64,000 nt of DNA from Mycobacterium paragordonae (GCF_003614435.1 NZ_CP025546.1:5332001-5396000); one strand, 5' to 3'. Counted from the stretch's first letter, positions 18,704 through 27,325 are shown. Translations and numbers: made by a program. Notes: a model not told the origin generated them from the letters alone.

Positions 18704-19320
18704 CCGCCCCGCGCAGACCCCCCGGTGGCGGACAGGCCCGCGCCGAGCGCAGCCGGCAGGCCGTCATCGACGAAGCCGTCCGTTACATCCTCAAAGAAGG
18801 CTTCGCCCCGCCAAGCGTCCGACAGATCACCGAACGCGCCGGATTGACCTGGGGTGTCGTGCAATATCACTTCGGTGACCTGAACGGCATCTTGATGGCG
18901 GTGCTGGACAAGGGATTTGCCGACCTGCTGGAGACACTCGACCACCTGCCGGCGCAGGCCGCACAGGTACCGGCGCACGACCGGCCGGCCTTTGTGGTCG
19001 ACGCGGTATGGCGCGCCTTCTCCAGCCCCACCTCGATGGCGGCACTGGAGATCCTGATCGCGACCCGCAGCGCGCGTACCGCCAAAGCCAACGCCCACCT
19101 GGCCGCGATGACCGCACGGATGACCGAGATCGGCGAGCACCTGGGCACCGGCATCGCGCCGGCTCAGGCCAAGCGACTGGGCAATCTGATCTGGGCCACC
19201 ATCCGCGGGCTGGTGGCCGTGCAGCTGACGTGGCCCAAGCCGTTGGACAGCACCCGGGACAGGGAGATGCTCGCCCAAGTCATCGCCGCGTACCTGGCCT
19301 CAACCCAAGGAGATTCATGA
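18700..19320 (+). CDS. TetR-family regulator
   Basis: A 206-residue TetR regulator. A TTG start at 18700 overlaps the upstream TGA (TTGA). The HTH region at about 15-60 includes DEAVRYILKEGFAPPSVRQI and RAGLTWGVVQYHFGDLNGIL. It is placed inside the operon between the DapB-like and hydrolase genes, so it is likely co-transcribed and may autoregulate the operon. Its start rests on operon geometry rather than a ribosome site. The frame upstream to 18307 is a shadow of the previous gene. Confidence 0.85.
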   Translation: MTAPRRPPGGGQARAERSRQAVIDEAVRYILKEGFAPPSVRQITERAGLTWGVVQYHFGDLNGILMAVLDKGFADLLETLDHLPAQAAQVPAHDRPAFVVDAVWRAFSSPTSMAALEILIATRSARTAKANAHLAAMTARMTEIGEHLGTGIAPAQAKRLGNLIWATIRGLVAVQLTWPKPLDSTRDREMLAQVIAAYLASTQGDS

Positions 19321-20174
19321 CAGAGACGAGCAGCCCGCAGACGGTTGACTTCGCCGGGGTAGACGGGATCACCCTGGTCGCCGACGAATGGAACCGCGGC
19401 GGTTCGGGCGAGCGGCCCACCATCCTGATGCTGCACGGCGGCGGCCAGAATCGGTTCTCCTGGAAGAACACCGGACAGATCCTGGCCGACGACGGATATC
19501 ACGTCATCGCGCTGGACACCCGCGGACACGGCGACAGCGACCGGGCACCGGACGCCGACTATGACGTGGAGACGCTGACCGCCGACGTCATGCACGTGCT
19601 AGAGACGATCGGCCGCCCGGTGGTGATCATCGGCGCGAGCATGGGCGGGCTGACCGGGATCTTGGTCGCCGACCGGGCCGGTCCGGAGAAGGTGACCAAG
19701 CTGGTGCTCGTCGACGTGGTGCCGCGGTTCGAGAAGAACGGCAGCGCCCGCATCCGCGAGTTCATGATGACCAACATCGACGGCTTCGACTCGCTGGAGC
19801 ACGCCGCCGAGGCGGTGGCCGCGTACCTGCCGCACCGGACCAACCCGCGCAGCCCCGAGGGCCTCAAGAAGAACCTGCGGCTGCGGGACGGACGCTGGTA
19901 CTGGCACTGGGATCCGGCGTTCATGACCAAACCCGGCGACGATCCGGAGTTGCGCACCGAGGGCTTCGAGGAAGCTGCCGCCCGTCTGGCGATTCCGGTG
20001 TTGTTGATCCGCGGCAAGCTGTCTGACGTCGTCAGCCTGGAAGGCGTCGAGCATTTCCTGTCCCAGGTGCCGCGCGCGGAGTTCGTCGAACTCTCCAACG
20101 CGGGACACACCGCGGCCGGTGACGACAACGATGCCTTCAGCGACGCGGTGGTGGCCTTCGTCGAGCGAGCCTAG
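19317..20174 (+). CDS. bpoB: Alpha/beta hydrolase, BpoB-like (Rv1123c-like)
   Basis: A 285-residue alpha/beta-hydrolase. HGGGQ at 40-44 forms the oxyanion region, GASMGG holds the nucleophile Ser near 108, and SNAGHTAAGDD carries the catalytic His. Such proteins are annotated non-haem peroxidases, but the triad fits an esterase/hydrolase. Next to gnd it matches Rv1123c (BpoB). Its ATG overlaps the TetR stop by 4 bases, so in this genome it has joined the inserted SDR operon. AAGGAG precedes the start. Confidence 0.85.
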   Translation: MTETSSPQTVDFAGVDGITLVADEWNRGGSGERPTILMLHGGGQNRFSWKNTGQILADDGYHVIALDTRGHGDSDRAPDADYDVETLTADVMHVLETIGRPVVIIGASMGGLTGILVADRAGPEKVTKLVLVDVVPRFEKNGSARIREFMMTNIDGFDSLEHAAEAVAAYLPHRTNPRSPEGLKKNLRLRDGRWYWHWDPAFMTKPGDDPELRTEGFEEAAARLAIPVLLIRGKLSDVVSLEGVEHFLSQVPRAEFVELSNAGHTAAGDDNDAFSDAVVAFVERA

Positions 20175-20210
20175 GCCCGGGCCGCTCCCCGCCGCCCGTC
20201 ACCGCCGACT

Positions 20211-20256
20211 GTGAACCTCACGACGCGACACGCCGTTGGGGCGTCGGGGATTTCAC
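20211..20256. repeat. Imperfect hairpin between convergent genes
   Basis: GTGAACCTCACGACGC (20211-20226) pairs at 12 of 16 positions with GCGTCGGGGATTTCAC (20241-20256). It lies between the ends of the bpoB-like and gnd genes, so it may act as a two-way terminator. There is no T tract on either side. Confidence 0.5.
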
Positions 20257-20276
20257 GCTCGGCCGGGTGAGCGGGC

Positions 20277-21299
20277 CTAGTTGGCGGGTTTCTCCGCGTG
20301 GCCGCCGAACTGCTTACGCATCGCCGACAGCGCTTTGTTGGCGAAGTCGTCGAGGTCCCTGGACGCGAAGCGGGACTGCAGGGCGGTGGTCAGCACCGGC
20401 GACGGCACGCCCTCGTCGATCGCCGCGATGGCCGTCCAGCGGCCTTCACCCGAATCGGAAACCCGCCCGGAGAACTCGGACAGGTCGGCCGAATCATGCA
20501 GCGCGATCGCGGTGAGATCCAGCAGCCACGAGCCGATCACGCTGCCGCGCCGCCACACCTCGGCGATGTCGGGAATGTCGAAATCGTATTGGTAGCACTC
20601 GGGATTGGACAGCGGAGCGGTTTCGGCGTCACCCTCCTGGATGCGGGTGCCGATGTCGGCGTTGCGCAAAATGTTCAGGCCCTCGGCGAGCGAGGCCATC
20701 ATCCCGTACTCGATTCCGTTGTGCACCATCTTGACGAAGTGCCCCGCGCCCGCCTGGCCGCAGTACAGATAACCCTTCTCCGACTGGGCGACCTCACCGT
20801 CGCGGCCGGGTGTCCGCGGGGCCGCGTCGACGCCGGGCGCGACGGTGGCGAAGATCGGCTCGGCGTGCTCGAATGCGTCCGGATCGCCGCCGATCATCAG
20901 ACAGTAGCCGCGCTCCCGGCCCCACACGCCACCGCTGGTGCCGCAGTCCAGCAGCCGAATGTCGTTCTTGGCCAACGACTTCGCGTGCTTGATGTCGTCG
21001 CGGTAATAGGAATTGCCCCCGTCGATCACGATGTCGCCAGCCTCCAGCGTGTCGACCAGTTCGTCAATCACCCCGGTCGTGATGGTGCCCGCGGGGACCA
21101 TCACCCAGACCACCCGGGGCGCGGTGAGTTTGTCGCGCAACTCCGCTAGCGAGGACACCCCGGTGATGCCGTCCTCCCCCGCCATCGCCTCGACCGCCTC
21201 CGCGCTGTGGTCGTAGACGACGCATTCGTGCCCACCGGTGACAACGCGGCGCACGATGTTCGCGCCCATCCGGCCGAGACCGATCATGCCCAGTTGCAT
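20277..21299 (-). CDS. gnd2: 6-phosphogluconate dehydrogenase, decarboxylating (Rv1122-like)
   Basis: A 340-residue enzyme, equal in length to Rv1122. It oxidises and decarboxylates 6-phosphogluconate to ribulose 5-phosphate in the cytosolic pentose phosphate pathway. A Rossmann motif GLGRMG is at 7-12. IDGGNSYYRDD and the substrate site LDCGTSGGVWG are of the short, NAD-type subfamily (about 300-340 residues rather than about 470). The catalytic Lys lies in GAGHFVKMVHNGIEYG. AAGGAG stands about 9 bases before the ATG at 21299. I recall zwf1 beside this gene in M. tuberculosis. Here the next gene is a cyclase. Confidence 0.95.
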   Translation of the reverse strand: MQLGMIGLGRMGANIVRRVVTGGHECVVYDHSAEAVEAMAGEDGITGVSSLAELRDKLTAPRVVWVMVPAGTITTGVIDELVDTLEAGDIVIDGGNSYYRDDIKHAKSLAKNDIRLLDCGTSGGVWGRERGYCLMIGGDPDAFEHAEPIFATVAPGVDAAPRTPGRDGEVAQSEKGYLYCGQAGAGHFVKMVHNGIEYGMMASLAEGLNILRNADIGTRIQEGDAETAPLSNPECYQYDFDIPDIAEVWRRGSVIGSWLLDLTAIALHDSADLSEFSGRVSDSGEGRWTAIAAIDEGVPSPVLTTALQSRFASRDLDDFANKALSAMRKQFGGHAEKPAN

Positions 21300-21403
21300 A
21301 GGCTGCTTCTCCTTCAAGTCCATCGAGTGGTCCGGTTGCTTGAGGTGGTGCTTCCCCGCGAGGGCCGAACTCAACCCTAAACACCGAGAGGCGGCCTGTC
21401 AGG

Positions 21404-22240
21404 ATGGTGGGCATGGGTGATGCGCTGCATGTGGTTGTCTACGTGCTGGCCGGCATCGCGGTGATCGAGGCCGGGGGGCTGATCGCACTGTGGCGCCTGC
21501 TGGAACGCAGCCGTCGGGAGGTCGACGAGTTGCAGCAGCGGGCCGATGTCCGCAACCGGCTGTGGTCCGGCGGACGTGAGGCCGTCAAGACGGTGTGGAA
21601 TACCGCGAACCTGATGCGCAAGGAAGGTTTCGGTGCCGCGGTACGCAGCTCGATCGAAGACCTGGCCGACTGGGCCGAGGTGGAGCGCCCGGACCTGGCC
21701 CGGGTCACCCCGGACGGCCGGGTAGTGATTTTGTTCTCCGATATCGAAGAGTCCACCGCGCTCAACGAGAAGATCGGCGACCGCGCCTGGGTCAAACTCA
21801 TCGGCTCGCACGACAAGCTGATGCATCAACTCGTCCAACGCCAATCCGGCCATGTCGTCAAGAGCCAGGGCGACGGATTCATGGTCGCCTTCGCGCGTGC
21901 CGAGCAGGCGGTGCGCTGCAGCATGGACCTGCAGCAGGCGCTACACAAAGAGGCAAAACGTAAGCGGCATCCGGAGATTCGCGTTCGGATCGGCATTCAC
22001 ATGGGCCGGTCGGTGCGTCGCGGCGATGACCTGTTCGGCCGCAACGTCGCCATGGCCGCCCGCGTCGCCGGCCAAGCCGTCGGCGGACAGATTCTGGTGA
22101 GTGAGCCCGTCCGGGACGCGGTGCACGACTGCGACGGCATCGATTTCGACGACGGGCGCGAGGTGGAATTGAAAGGGTTCTCCGGCAGCTACCGGTTGTT
22201 CGCCGTGGAGGCCGAGCCCGAACCCGAGCGCGACCGGTAG
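21404..22240 (+). CDS. Class III adenylate/guanylate cyclase with membrane anchor
   Basis: A 278-residue protein with one N-terminal membrane helix (about 8-30), a short coiled linker ([15 protein letters not shown]) and a class III cyclase domain (about 105-265). The active residues look intact: metal Asp near 113 (FSDIEES), KSQGDGF with the specificity Lys and second metal Asp near 157, and NVAMAAR for the transition-state Asn/Arg. It should make cAMP, possibly cGMP, at the inner face of the membrane. Either ATG 21404 or 21413 could be the start. Position corresponds to Rv1120c, which I recall as a fragmentary cyclase in M. tuberculosis. Confidence 0.88.
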   Translation: MVGMGDALHVVVYVLAGIAVIEAGGLIALWRLLERSRREVDELQQRADVRNRLWSGGREAVKTVWNTANLMRKEGFGAAVRSSIEDLADWAEVERPDLARVTPDGRVVILFSDIEESTALNEKIGDRAWVKLIGSHDKLMHQLVQRQSGHVVKSQGDGFMVAFARAEQAVRCSMDLQQALHKEAKRKRHPEIRVRIGIHMGRSVRRGDDLFGRNVAMAARVAGQAVGGQILVSEPVRDAVHDCDGIDFDDGREVELKGFSGSYRLFAVEAEPEPERDR

Positions 22241-22398
22241 CCTTCGGCGTCCGAGTCGGCCAACCGCTGGTGTAGCCGCGCGCGGATCTCGTCGGGCGTG
22301 TAGGCACGGCGCTTCCGTTGATCGCGCACCACCAGCGCACCACCGGCTACGACGCCCGCCACTCCGGCCAGCCCGATCCACTTCCAAACGTTGCGCAT
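22189..22398 (-). CDS. Small single-pass membrane protein
   Basis: A 69-residue protein: [20 protein letters not shown] gives one membrane helix, followed by a basic stretch (RDQRKRR) and [16 protein letters not shown]. The pattern of helix, basic cluster, then YTPDEIR-type helix recurs in small mycobacterial proteins. The start could be ATG 22398 or GTG 22404. Its 3' end overlaps the end of the cyclase gene on the other strand by 52 bases. It is divergent from the YiiX-like gene. The function is unknown. Confidence 0.6.
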   Translation of the reverse strand: MRNVWKWIGLAGVAGVVAGGALVVRDQRKRRAYTPDEIRARLHQRLADSDAEGYRSRSGSGSASTANNR

Positions 22399-22418
22399 CG
22401 GCACAGGCTATCGCCCTT

Positions 22419-22424
22419 TAGAGT
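22419..22424 (+). promoter_or_regulatory. -10 element TAGAGT of a leaderless gene
   Basis: TAGAGT fits the mycobacterial TANNNT consensus. The GTG start at 22432 begins 7 bases after it, the usual distance to the transcription start, and no ribosome site is present. Confidence 0.5.
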
Positions 22425-22431
22425 GCTTGGC

Positions 22432-23124
22432 GTGAACTCAAGCACGCTCACCTTGGATCAAGCGCTCGACCAAACCCGGACCGGCGATCTGTGGCTGTTT
22501 CGGGGCGGTTCGCGGCCCGACCGCGCGATCCAGACGCTGACGAATGCGCCGGTGAACCACGTGGGCATGACGGTGGCCATCGACGACCTCCCGCCGCTGA
22601 TCTGGCACGCCGAGTTGGGCGACAAGCTCGTCGACATGTGGACGGGCACCAACCACCGCGGGGTCCAGCTCAACGACGCCCGCGACGTCTTCCTGCAGTG
22701 GACCGGGCGCTACCAACAGCGCTGCTGGCTGCGGCAGTTGGCGCCGCACGCCAACCACAAGCAGGAGAACGAACTACTGCGAGTGATCGCCCGGATGGAC
22801 GGCACCGCGTTCCCGACGACGGCAAAGCTGACCGGCCGGTGGCTGCGCGGCCGGCTGCCCACCATCAACGACTGGTTCCGCGGAATCCCGTTGGTAGAGA
22901 AGAAGGTTCGAGAGCATACCGAGCGGCGCAGGACAGAACAGCGCAAGATGGGGCTGTCCACTGCCTACTGCGCGGAGACGGTCGCCATCACCTACGAGGA
23001 GATGGGGCTGCTGCTCACCGACAAGGACACCAACTGGTTCGACCCGGGCAAGTTCTGGAGTGGTGACACCCTGCCGTTGGCGCCGGGCTATGAGCTGAGC
23101 AAGGAAATCGCGGTGATCGGCTAG
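22432..23124 (+). CDS. YiiX/LRAT-like permuted papain-fold hydrolase
   Basis: A 230-residue protein. The order of motifs is His first (PVNHVGMTVAI, H43), then Cys (STAYCAETVAITYEEMG, C180). This matches the circularly permuted NlpC/P60-LRAT class, including YiiX/YaeF, rather than canonical NlpC/P60 (Cys first). HAELGD at about 60 may supply another polar residue. Such proteins are thiol hydrolases or acyltransferases acting on amide or lipid ester bonds. No signal peptide is seen, so it is likely cytosolic. GTG 22432 was chosen because of the -10 element 7 bases upstream. The longer frame from 22318 overlaps the divergent gene. Confidence 0.75.
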   Translation: MNSSTLTLDQALDQTRTGDLWLFRGGSRPDRAIQTLTNAPVNHVGMTVAIDDLPPLIWHAELGDKLVDMWTGTNHRGVQLNDARDVFLQWTGRYQQRCWLRQLAPHANHKQENELLRVIARMDGTAFPTTAKLTGRWLRGRLPTINDWFRGIPLVEKKVREHTERRRTEQRKMGLSTAYCAETVAITYEEMGLLLTDKDTNWFDPGKFWSGDTLPLAPGYELSKEIAVIG

Positions 23125-23145
23125 TGGCGATCGGCTAGTGAACCG

Positions 23146-23203
23146 CGAGATTGCGGTAGCGGTCGTGGGTCTCGGTGCGGTCGCAACCTTAGCGGCAATC
23201 TCG
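23146..23203. repeat. Dispersed inverted-repeat element, copy A
   Basis: CGAGATTGC (23146-23154) and its perfect complement GCAATCTCG (23195-23203) bound a 58-bp element. GGTCGT lies 6 bases inside the left arm. A second copy with the same arms and the same internal GGTCGT is at 29571-29627. Confidence 0.75.
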
Positions 23204-23237
23204 AGGCAGCCGCGCGCAGCACCGCGCCGCGATCAAC

Positions 23238-23759
23238 TCAAGCGAGCTCGACCCGTGTGACCACCGGAGTGGGGTTGCGCGTCAGGTCCAGTACCGGACA
23301 GTGCGCGTCCACCGCGTCCTGCAGCTCGCGGTAGCGCTCCGGCGTCTCCGGTCCGCTCACCCTCACCACCACCCGGACCTCCTGGAAACCGGCCCGAACG
23401 CCATCGTCGCTCTCCGCCAGCCCGAAGAAGCCCCGCACGTCAAGGTCGCCCTCGGCGTGCGCGGTGATGTCGTCGACCGCGATGCCCAGCTTCTCCGCCC
23501 AGAACCGCCACGTCACGATCTGGCAGGACAGCAGCGAGGCGAGGTAGTACTCCACGGGGTTGGGCGCCTTGCCTTCCCCGCCCAGCGGCGGCGGTTCGTC
23601 CACCTGGACGTGATACTGACCGAGGGTGACGGTGCTGGCAACCGCATCGTGCGCGGCGGCTGAAGCTTCGAATACGGCGCGGGCCTTGGCGGGGTCAGCG
23701 CTCACCGCACTCGCGGTGGCTGAGATGATGCCGCCCAAGTGGGAAACCGAGGTCGTCAC
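23238..23759 (-). CDS. OsmC-family protein
   Basis: A 173-residue OsmC/Ohr-type protein. The conserved peroxidatic Cys is in LASLLSCQIVTW, and the second Cys is in AHCPVLDL near the C-terminus. NPVEYYLASLL is the family core. OsmC/Ohr proteins reduce organic hydroperoxides using dithiols. The sequence fits the broader OsmC subgroup, so a peroxidase role is probable but not certain. GTG 23759 has AAGGA 7 bases upstream. The frame open to 23828 has no ribosome site. Confidence 0.85.
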   Translation of the reverse strand: MTTSVSHLGGIISATASAVSADPAKARAVFEASAAAHDAVASTVTLGQYHVQVDEPPPLGGEGKAPNPVEYYLASLLSCQIVTWRFWAEKLGIAVDDITAHAEGDLDVRGFFGLAESDDGVRAGFQEVRVVVRVSGPETPERYRELQDAVDAHCPVLDLTRNPTPVVTRVELA

Positions 23760-23931
23760 AGTGCAGTCCTTCCGTCCCTGCAAACCTAACCGAGCCCAGG
23801 AGCACGGTTCGACGGTCCCGCTCACCATGAATCGAACAGCAGCGCATAATTTCGGCCGGAAAGTGGTATTTTTTGACCACGAAATTGGTTGCCGATAATT
23901 ACTGAACTAAATGACGCAAGCCACACCCGTG

Positions 23932-23999
23932 GCGCATTGTGATCTGATCCACAAATGCGCGTTGGATGTGGCCGCGTTCTTCAGTAAATTGTGATCTGA
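23932..23999. promoter_or_regulatory. Hairpin and repeated TTGTGATCTGA sites
   Basis: GCGCATTGTG (23932-23941) pairs with CACAAATGCGC (23950-23960), an inverted repeat with one extra base on the right arm. TTGTGATCTGA overlaps the left arm (23937-23947) and recurs at 23989-23999. It lies in an AT-rich gap downstream of the NlpC/P60-like gene and upstream of osmC. It is either a terminator or a regulator binding region. Confidence 0.45.
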
Positions 24000-24022
24000 G
24001 TCGCACTAAGGGGCTGGAAGGG

Positions 24023-24595
24023 TTACGAATCCGTCATTCCGGGGTCGCCGACCGGGCCGGGTTCGGGAGCCTGGTCAGGTGCCGGCGGGGCCATCTCAGG
24101 GGCCGGCGGGAGCATTTCCGGAGCCGGGTCGGGCGCGACGGCGTCGACCAGTTCCACCGGCCCATCCGGACCCGGCAGACCCTCAGGAAGGTCGAGGTCT
24201 TCCACCGGGAGGAACATGTGGTGAGTGAATTGTGCCTGGTAGGCGCCACCGCCGCCGATACGGACACCGCCACCCTCACCGCTGGACACGGGAGTGCCGT
24301 CCGGCAGGGTCACAGCCGTGTGGCCGCCGTTCCAGCCGATCACCACCGCGTTCGGGGCGGTGCCGTGCTGGAAGCCGCGGGCCGCCAACGCGGACTCTTC
24401 ATTGCCGGTATTGAACCGACTTCCGAAAACCGGCCGATCGGCTGCCGCATTTGCGACCCACGACGCGAGCCCTGAACAGTCGGTCCCAGCAGGAGAATCG
24501 CCACCCGGAACATACGGGGTGCCGGAGACCTGATTAACGAGCGCCAACAGCGTTGCTAGAGCAATCATGGCCAGAAACCTACCGACTATTTGCAT
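24023..24595 (-). CDS. Secreted NlpC/P60-like protein with proline-rich tail
   Basis: A 190-residue exported protein. The N-terminal hydrophobic stretch (FLAMIALATLLALV) is a signal peptide or anchor. The papain-like core has Cys40 in GTDCSGLASW and His92 in GWNGGHTAV, the order of canonical NlpC/P60 peptidases. The C-terminal 45 residues are Pro/Glu/Ala-rich (repeats of PAPE/PAPD). It may hydrolyse peptidoglycan stem peptides, but the fold is shorter than in RipA-type enzymes and the third catalytic residue is not obvious. The ATG at 24595 has no clear ribosome site; an ATG inside FLAMIAL is an alternative. Confidence 0.75.
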   Translation of the reverse strand: MQIVGRFLAMIALATLLALVNQVSGTPYVPGGDSPAGTDCSGLASWVANAAADRPVFGSRFNTGNEESALAARGFQHGTAPNAVVIGWNGGHTAVTLPDGTPVSSGEGGGVRIGGGGAYQAQFTHHMFLPVEDLDLPEGLPGPDGPVELVDAVAPDPAPEMLPPAPEMAPPAPDQAPEPGPVGDPGMTDS

Positions 24596-24901
24596 AGGAA
24601 ATCAAAATTTGTGGTGCTAATCACGGGAATTCGAATAGGCCTGTGACCTGCATATACCGCAGCTATGTCACGCAATAATCTATAAAGTGAAACAGATGTG
24701 GTTAGTGTGAATGAAGATATACATCAGCAAATTACGCTACTGCCGAGAAATTGCCTATGAAGTGCGGGTATCCGGCCCGCCACATTGGTATAGCTACTCC
24801 AGGATTACACATGAGGCACCTAGCAAGGGCCGATAATCACTGCCGCGCCGGTTACATTCCGGTCTCAGACGTGGCCCAGACCACAAATCGACACTGCCCG
24901 G
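24596..24901. other. AT-rich intergenic region
   Basis: About 300 bases, clearly more AT-rich than the surroundings (24600-24740 especially), upstream of the NlpC/P60-like gene. It probably holds that gene's promoter. The plus-strand ORF starting at 24751 runs into the hydrolase gene antisense and has no ribosome site. I see no gene or RNA here. Confidence 0.5.
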
Positions 24902-25735
24902 CTACGGATGAAGGGCGAACCAATCGAGCAGCAGTTCAGCGACCGCGTCGGACTGCTCGTCCGGCATCCAGTGCGACGCTCCGCGCAGCACCTCGAAACG
25001 GTAATGACCGGTGACATAGCGTTCTGACCGCCGAGCGGCGCTTTCCAGGATGTACTTGTCGCGATCGCTCCACACGAACATCGTCGGCACTCCCACCCGG
25101 CCGATCCGGCCCGAGAGCGGCGCGGCTCGATACCAATTCAGGGCTGCTGTGTACGCCCCGGGTTCCGCCATTGCCCGGACGTCACGCTCGGCAAGCTCGG
25201 CACGCTGGCCACCGGACTGCAGCATTCGCGACAATCTCGCACCCTTGCCGTTCTTACCGAGATAGAACCGCTCTGGCAGGCGCGGCAGCAAGTACGCGTA
25301 GGCGTACCAGGACGCCAGGCCCTGACGACCGGTGAGCATCGCCCTCTGCAACGCGGTCGGGTGTGGGCCGGACAAGGCTGACAGAGTCCGGACCTGGTCC
25401 GGACGCTGCGCCGCGACAGCCCATGCCACCAGCGCACCCCAGTCGTGGCCGACCACATGGACCTTTCCAGCGCCGCTGGCATCGATGAGCGCCCCGACAT
25501 CGTCGACCAGTTCGGATATCCGATACTCCCGACGGCGCCCCGGACGCGCTCCCGGGGAGTAGCCGCGCTGGTTGGGAGCCAGGCAGCGGTAACCGCGCAC
25601 GATGAGCCGCGGAATTATCTCGTCCCACGCGGCATTCGTCTGCGGGTGGCCATGGAGGAGCACAACCACCGGCCCGTCAGCCGGACCGCGGTCAAGCACG
25701 TCGAAGACGAGATCTCCCCGTCGAAGCTGCTCCAT
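24902..25735 (-). CDS. Alpha/beta hydrolase, epoxide hydrolase-like
   Basis: A 277-residue alpha/beta-hydrolase. HGHP is at 28-31, nucleophile Asp98 is in GHDWG, the likely acid Asp in VWSDRDKYI, and His in ASHWMPDEQ near the end. The Asp nucleophile fits epoxide hydrolase or dehalogenase chemistry. Its ATG overlaps the stop of the VOC gene (TGATG), so the two are co-translated. Together they look like a small detoxification unit. It resembles the enzyme at 13582-14496 in motif order but is clearly a distinct paralogue. Confidence 0.85.
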   Translation of the reverse strand: MEQLRRGDLVFDVLDRGPADGPVVVLLHGHPQTNAAWDEIIPRLIVRGYRCLAPNQRGYSPGARPGRRREYRISELVDDVGALIDASGAGKVHVVGHDWGALVAWAVAAQRPDQVRTLSALSGPHPTALQRAMLTGRQGLASWYAYAYLLPRLPERFYLGKNGKGARLSRMLQSGGQRAELAERDVRAMAEPGAYTAALNWYRAAPLSGRIGRVGVPTMFVWSDRDKYILESAARRSERYVTGHYRFEVLRGASHWMPDEQSDAVAELLLDWFALHP

Positions 25736-26088
25736 CAGTCGCGGTGGTAGACGACGTTGAGGACGTTGCCGTCGGGTGCCCGGACGAAGAAGCGGCGCAC
25801 CCCCCAGGGTTCGGTCGTCAGCGGGTGAACTATCTCGTAACCCCGTTGCCGGGCTTCCTCGTAGGCGCCCTCGACGTCGTCGGTGTGAACCGAGATGACC
25901 GAATCCTCGCCGGCCGTTGCGTCACCGGTCACCAACTGCAGATTCACCCCGGTGTCTGGGTCGGTGTACCGGGCGACCCAACCCATGCTGAACTCCTCGT
26001 CGCGCAGGCCGAGATAGTCGGTGTAGAAGCTTTTCGTCGCCTCGATGTCGGGCACCCGAAGATTGGCCGTGATGCGCTTCGCTCGCAT
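25735..26088 (-). CDS. Glyoxalase/VOC-fold protein
   Basis: A 117-residue two-repeat VOC protein (RITANLRVPDIEATKSFYTDYLG at the start, then RRFFVRAPDGNVLNVVYH at the end). VOC proteins include dioxygenases, glyoxalases and resistance proteins that bind drugs without enzymatic change. An AGGGGAG site lies 6 bases before ATG 26088. The frame continues open to 26334, but that segment is unlike the family and lacks a start signal. It is first in a two-gene operon with the hydrolase. Confidence 0.88.
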   Translation of the reverse strand: MRAKRITANLRVPDIEATKSFYTDYLGLRDEEFSMGWVARYTDPDTGVNLQLVTGDATAGEDSVISVHTDDVEGAYEEARQRGYEIVHPLTTEPWGVRRFFVRAPDGNVLNVVYHRD

Positions 26089-26249
26089 GCGTTCTCCCCT
26101 TCCGACGAGACGGTGGTCATTGGCGCGACTTATCGGGGCGCCAATATCGCTGTGCGAGTTGGCAAATCGCGTCATAACCCACTCGCGCATCATTCCACAG
26201 ACTGGCGCTATCCACTGTAGTGAACCCAGGGGCTTGGCTCGGAGTGGAC

Positions 26250-27209
26250 TCAGCGACGAAGCGTGGCTTGCGGGCTTTCGCCGTACTCCTGGCGGTAGAA
26301 CGCCGCGAAACGGCCGAGATGAGCGAATCCCCACCGGGCCGCGATCGCGCTCACGGTGGACGTTTCAATGCTGGCCCGAAGGAGCTCGAGGTGTGCATGG
26401 TGCAGTCGGACCTGTCGCAGGTACTCCGTCGGCGTGCAATAGCGGTGCCTGCGGAACATGTACTGCAAGGCCCGCGGCGTGATGCAGGCAGCACGCGCGA
26501 TGTCGGCCAGCGAGATGTCCCGGTGGGCGTTGTCGTCGATGAACGTCATCGCGCGTCGGAGCAGTAGCGGCGTCGAGTCATGTCGATCTTCGATCGTCGG
26601 CTCGAACACCGCGGTATTGGGGAAGGTCGCCAGCATGCACGCCGCGAGATACCGCCGCACCGCACTGACGATCAAAATACTCTCAGCCACTTGCGAATTC
26701 GCCACGACGTCAGTGCAGACATGGTCGACGGCACGGACGAGAAACCGGTTGCCTTCAGGAGTCGCAACGGCATTCGCGGTGAGTCGAACTGCTGCGCCGT
26801 CGCGGGGAGCAGGGTTTGCGGCAACCTCGTCGAACGCACTCCTGGCGATGGAAACCAGGACGTAGTGGCAATACGAGACGTTGCCGAACATCGGCAAGGC
26901 CTCGATGGCACCGGCGGCCGTCACCTCTCCCGGGCCGAAAACCCTGGGTTCGAGGCCCGGTTGGTCAACAGACATCGCCCCCGAATAAATCCGTCCCAGC
27001 AGGATCGTGTCCAGCGGCTCCATCTGGTACGTCACGTCCAAGCCGAAGCTGACGTCATCGACCGGCGTCGAACACAGCTGAGATCGCGCTATGCGCGCGT
27101 GCATACTGGTCTCATCGGGCGGGCGGACCAACCTCACATGCGAATAGCTGGCACTTACCGCTTCTTCGACTTCATTGAGGTCGCCGGTGTCGAACAATAC
27201 GGTGCTCAT
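26250..27209 (-). CDS. AraC-family regulator
   Basis: A 319-residue AraC/XylS regulator. The C-terminal two-HTH domain (about 215-315) contains ISLADIARAACITPRALQYMF and VSAIAARWGFAHLGRFAAFYR, ending in the typical YGESP. The N-terminal region has the AraC-binding-domain-like pattern of ring-hydroxylation regulators, with QMEPLDTILLGRIYSGAM. It lies upstream of the VOC-hydrolase pair in the same direction, with 161 bases between, and may control it. No ribosome site is clear at the ATG. Confidence 0.88.
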   Translation of the reverse strand: MSTVLFDTGDLNEVEEAVSASYSHVRLVRPPDETSMHARIARSQLCSTPVDDVSFGLDVTYQMEPLDTILLGRIYSGAMSVDQPGLEPRVFGPGEVTAAGAIEALPMFGNVSYCHYVLVSIARSAFDEVAANPAPRDGAAVRLTANAVATPEGNRFLVRAVDHVCTDVVANSQVAESILIVSAVRRYLAACMLATFPNTAVFEPTIEDRHDSTPLLLRRAMTFIDDNAHRDISLADIARAACITPRALQYMFRRHRYCTPTEYLRQVRLHHAHLELLRASIETSTVSAIAARWGFAHLGRFAAFYRQEYGESPQATLRR

Positions 27210-27325
27210 CTGCGAGAACCTGTCGAACGCCGTTGCATCTCAGCCGACATCCCCCCGAGCACCGAAGTTAGCCAGCGCTCGACGGTCTGTTGCATTCGAA
27301 CATAATATCCACGGCCTGCAATTGC

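Noticed and set aside
24751-25014. 87-codon plus-strand ORF starting in the AT-rich gap
   Set aside because: No ribosome site. It runs antisense into the hydrolase and its composition is unlike a protein.
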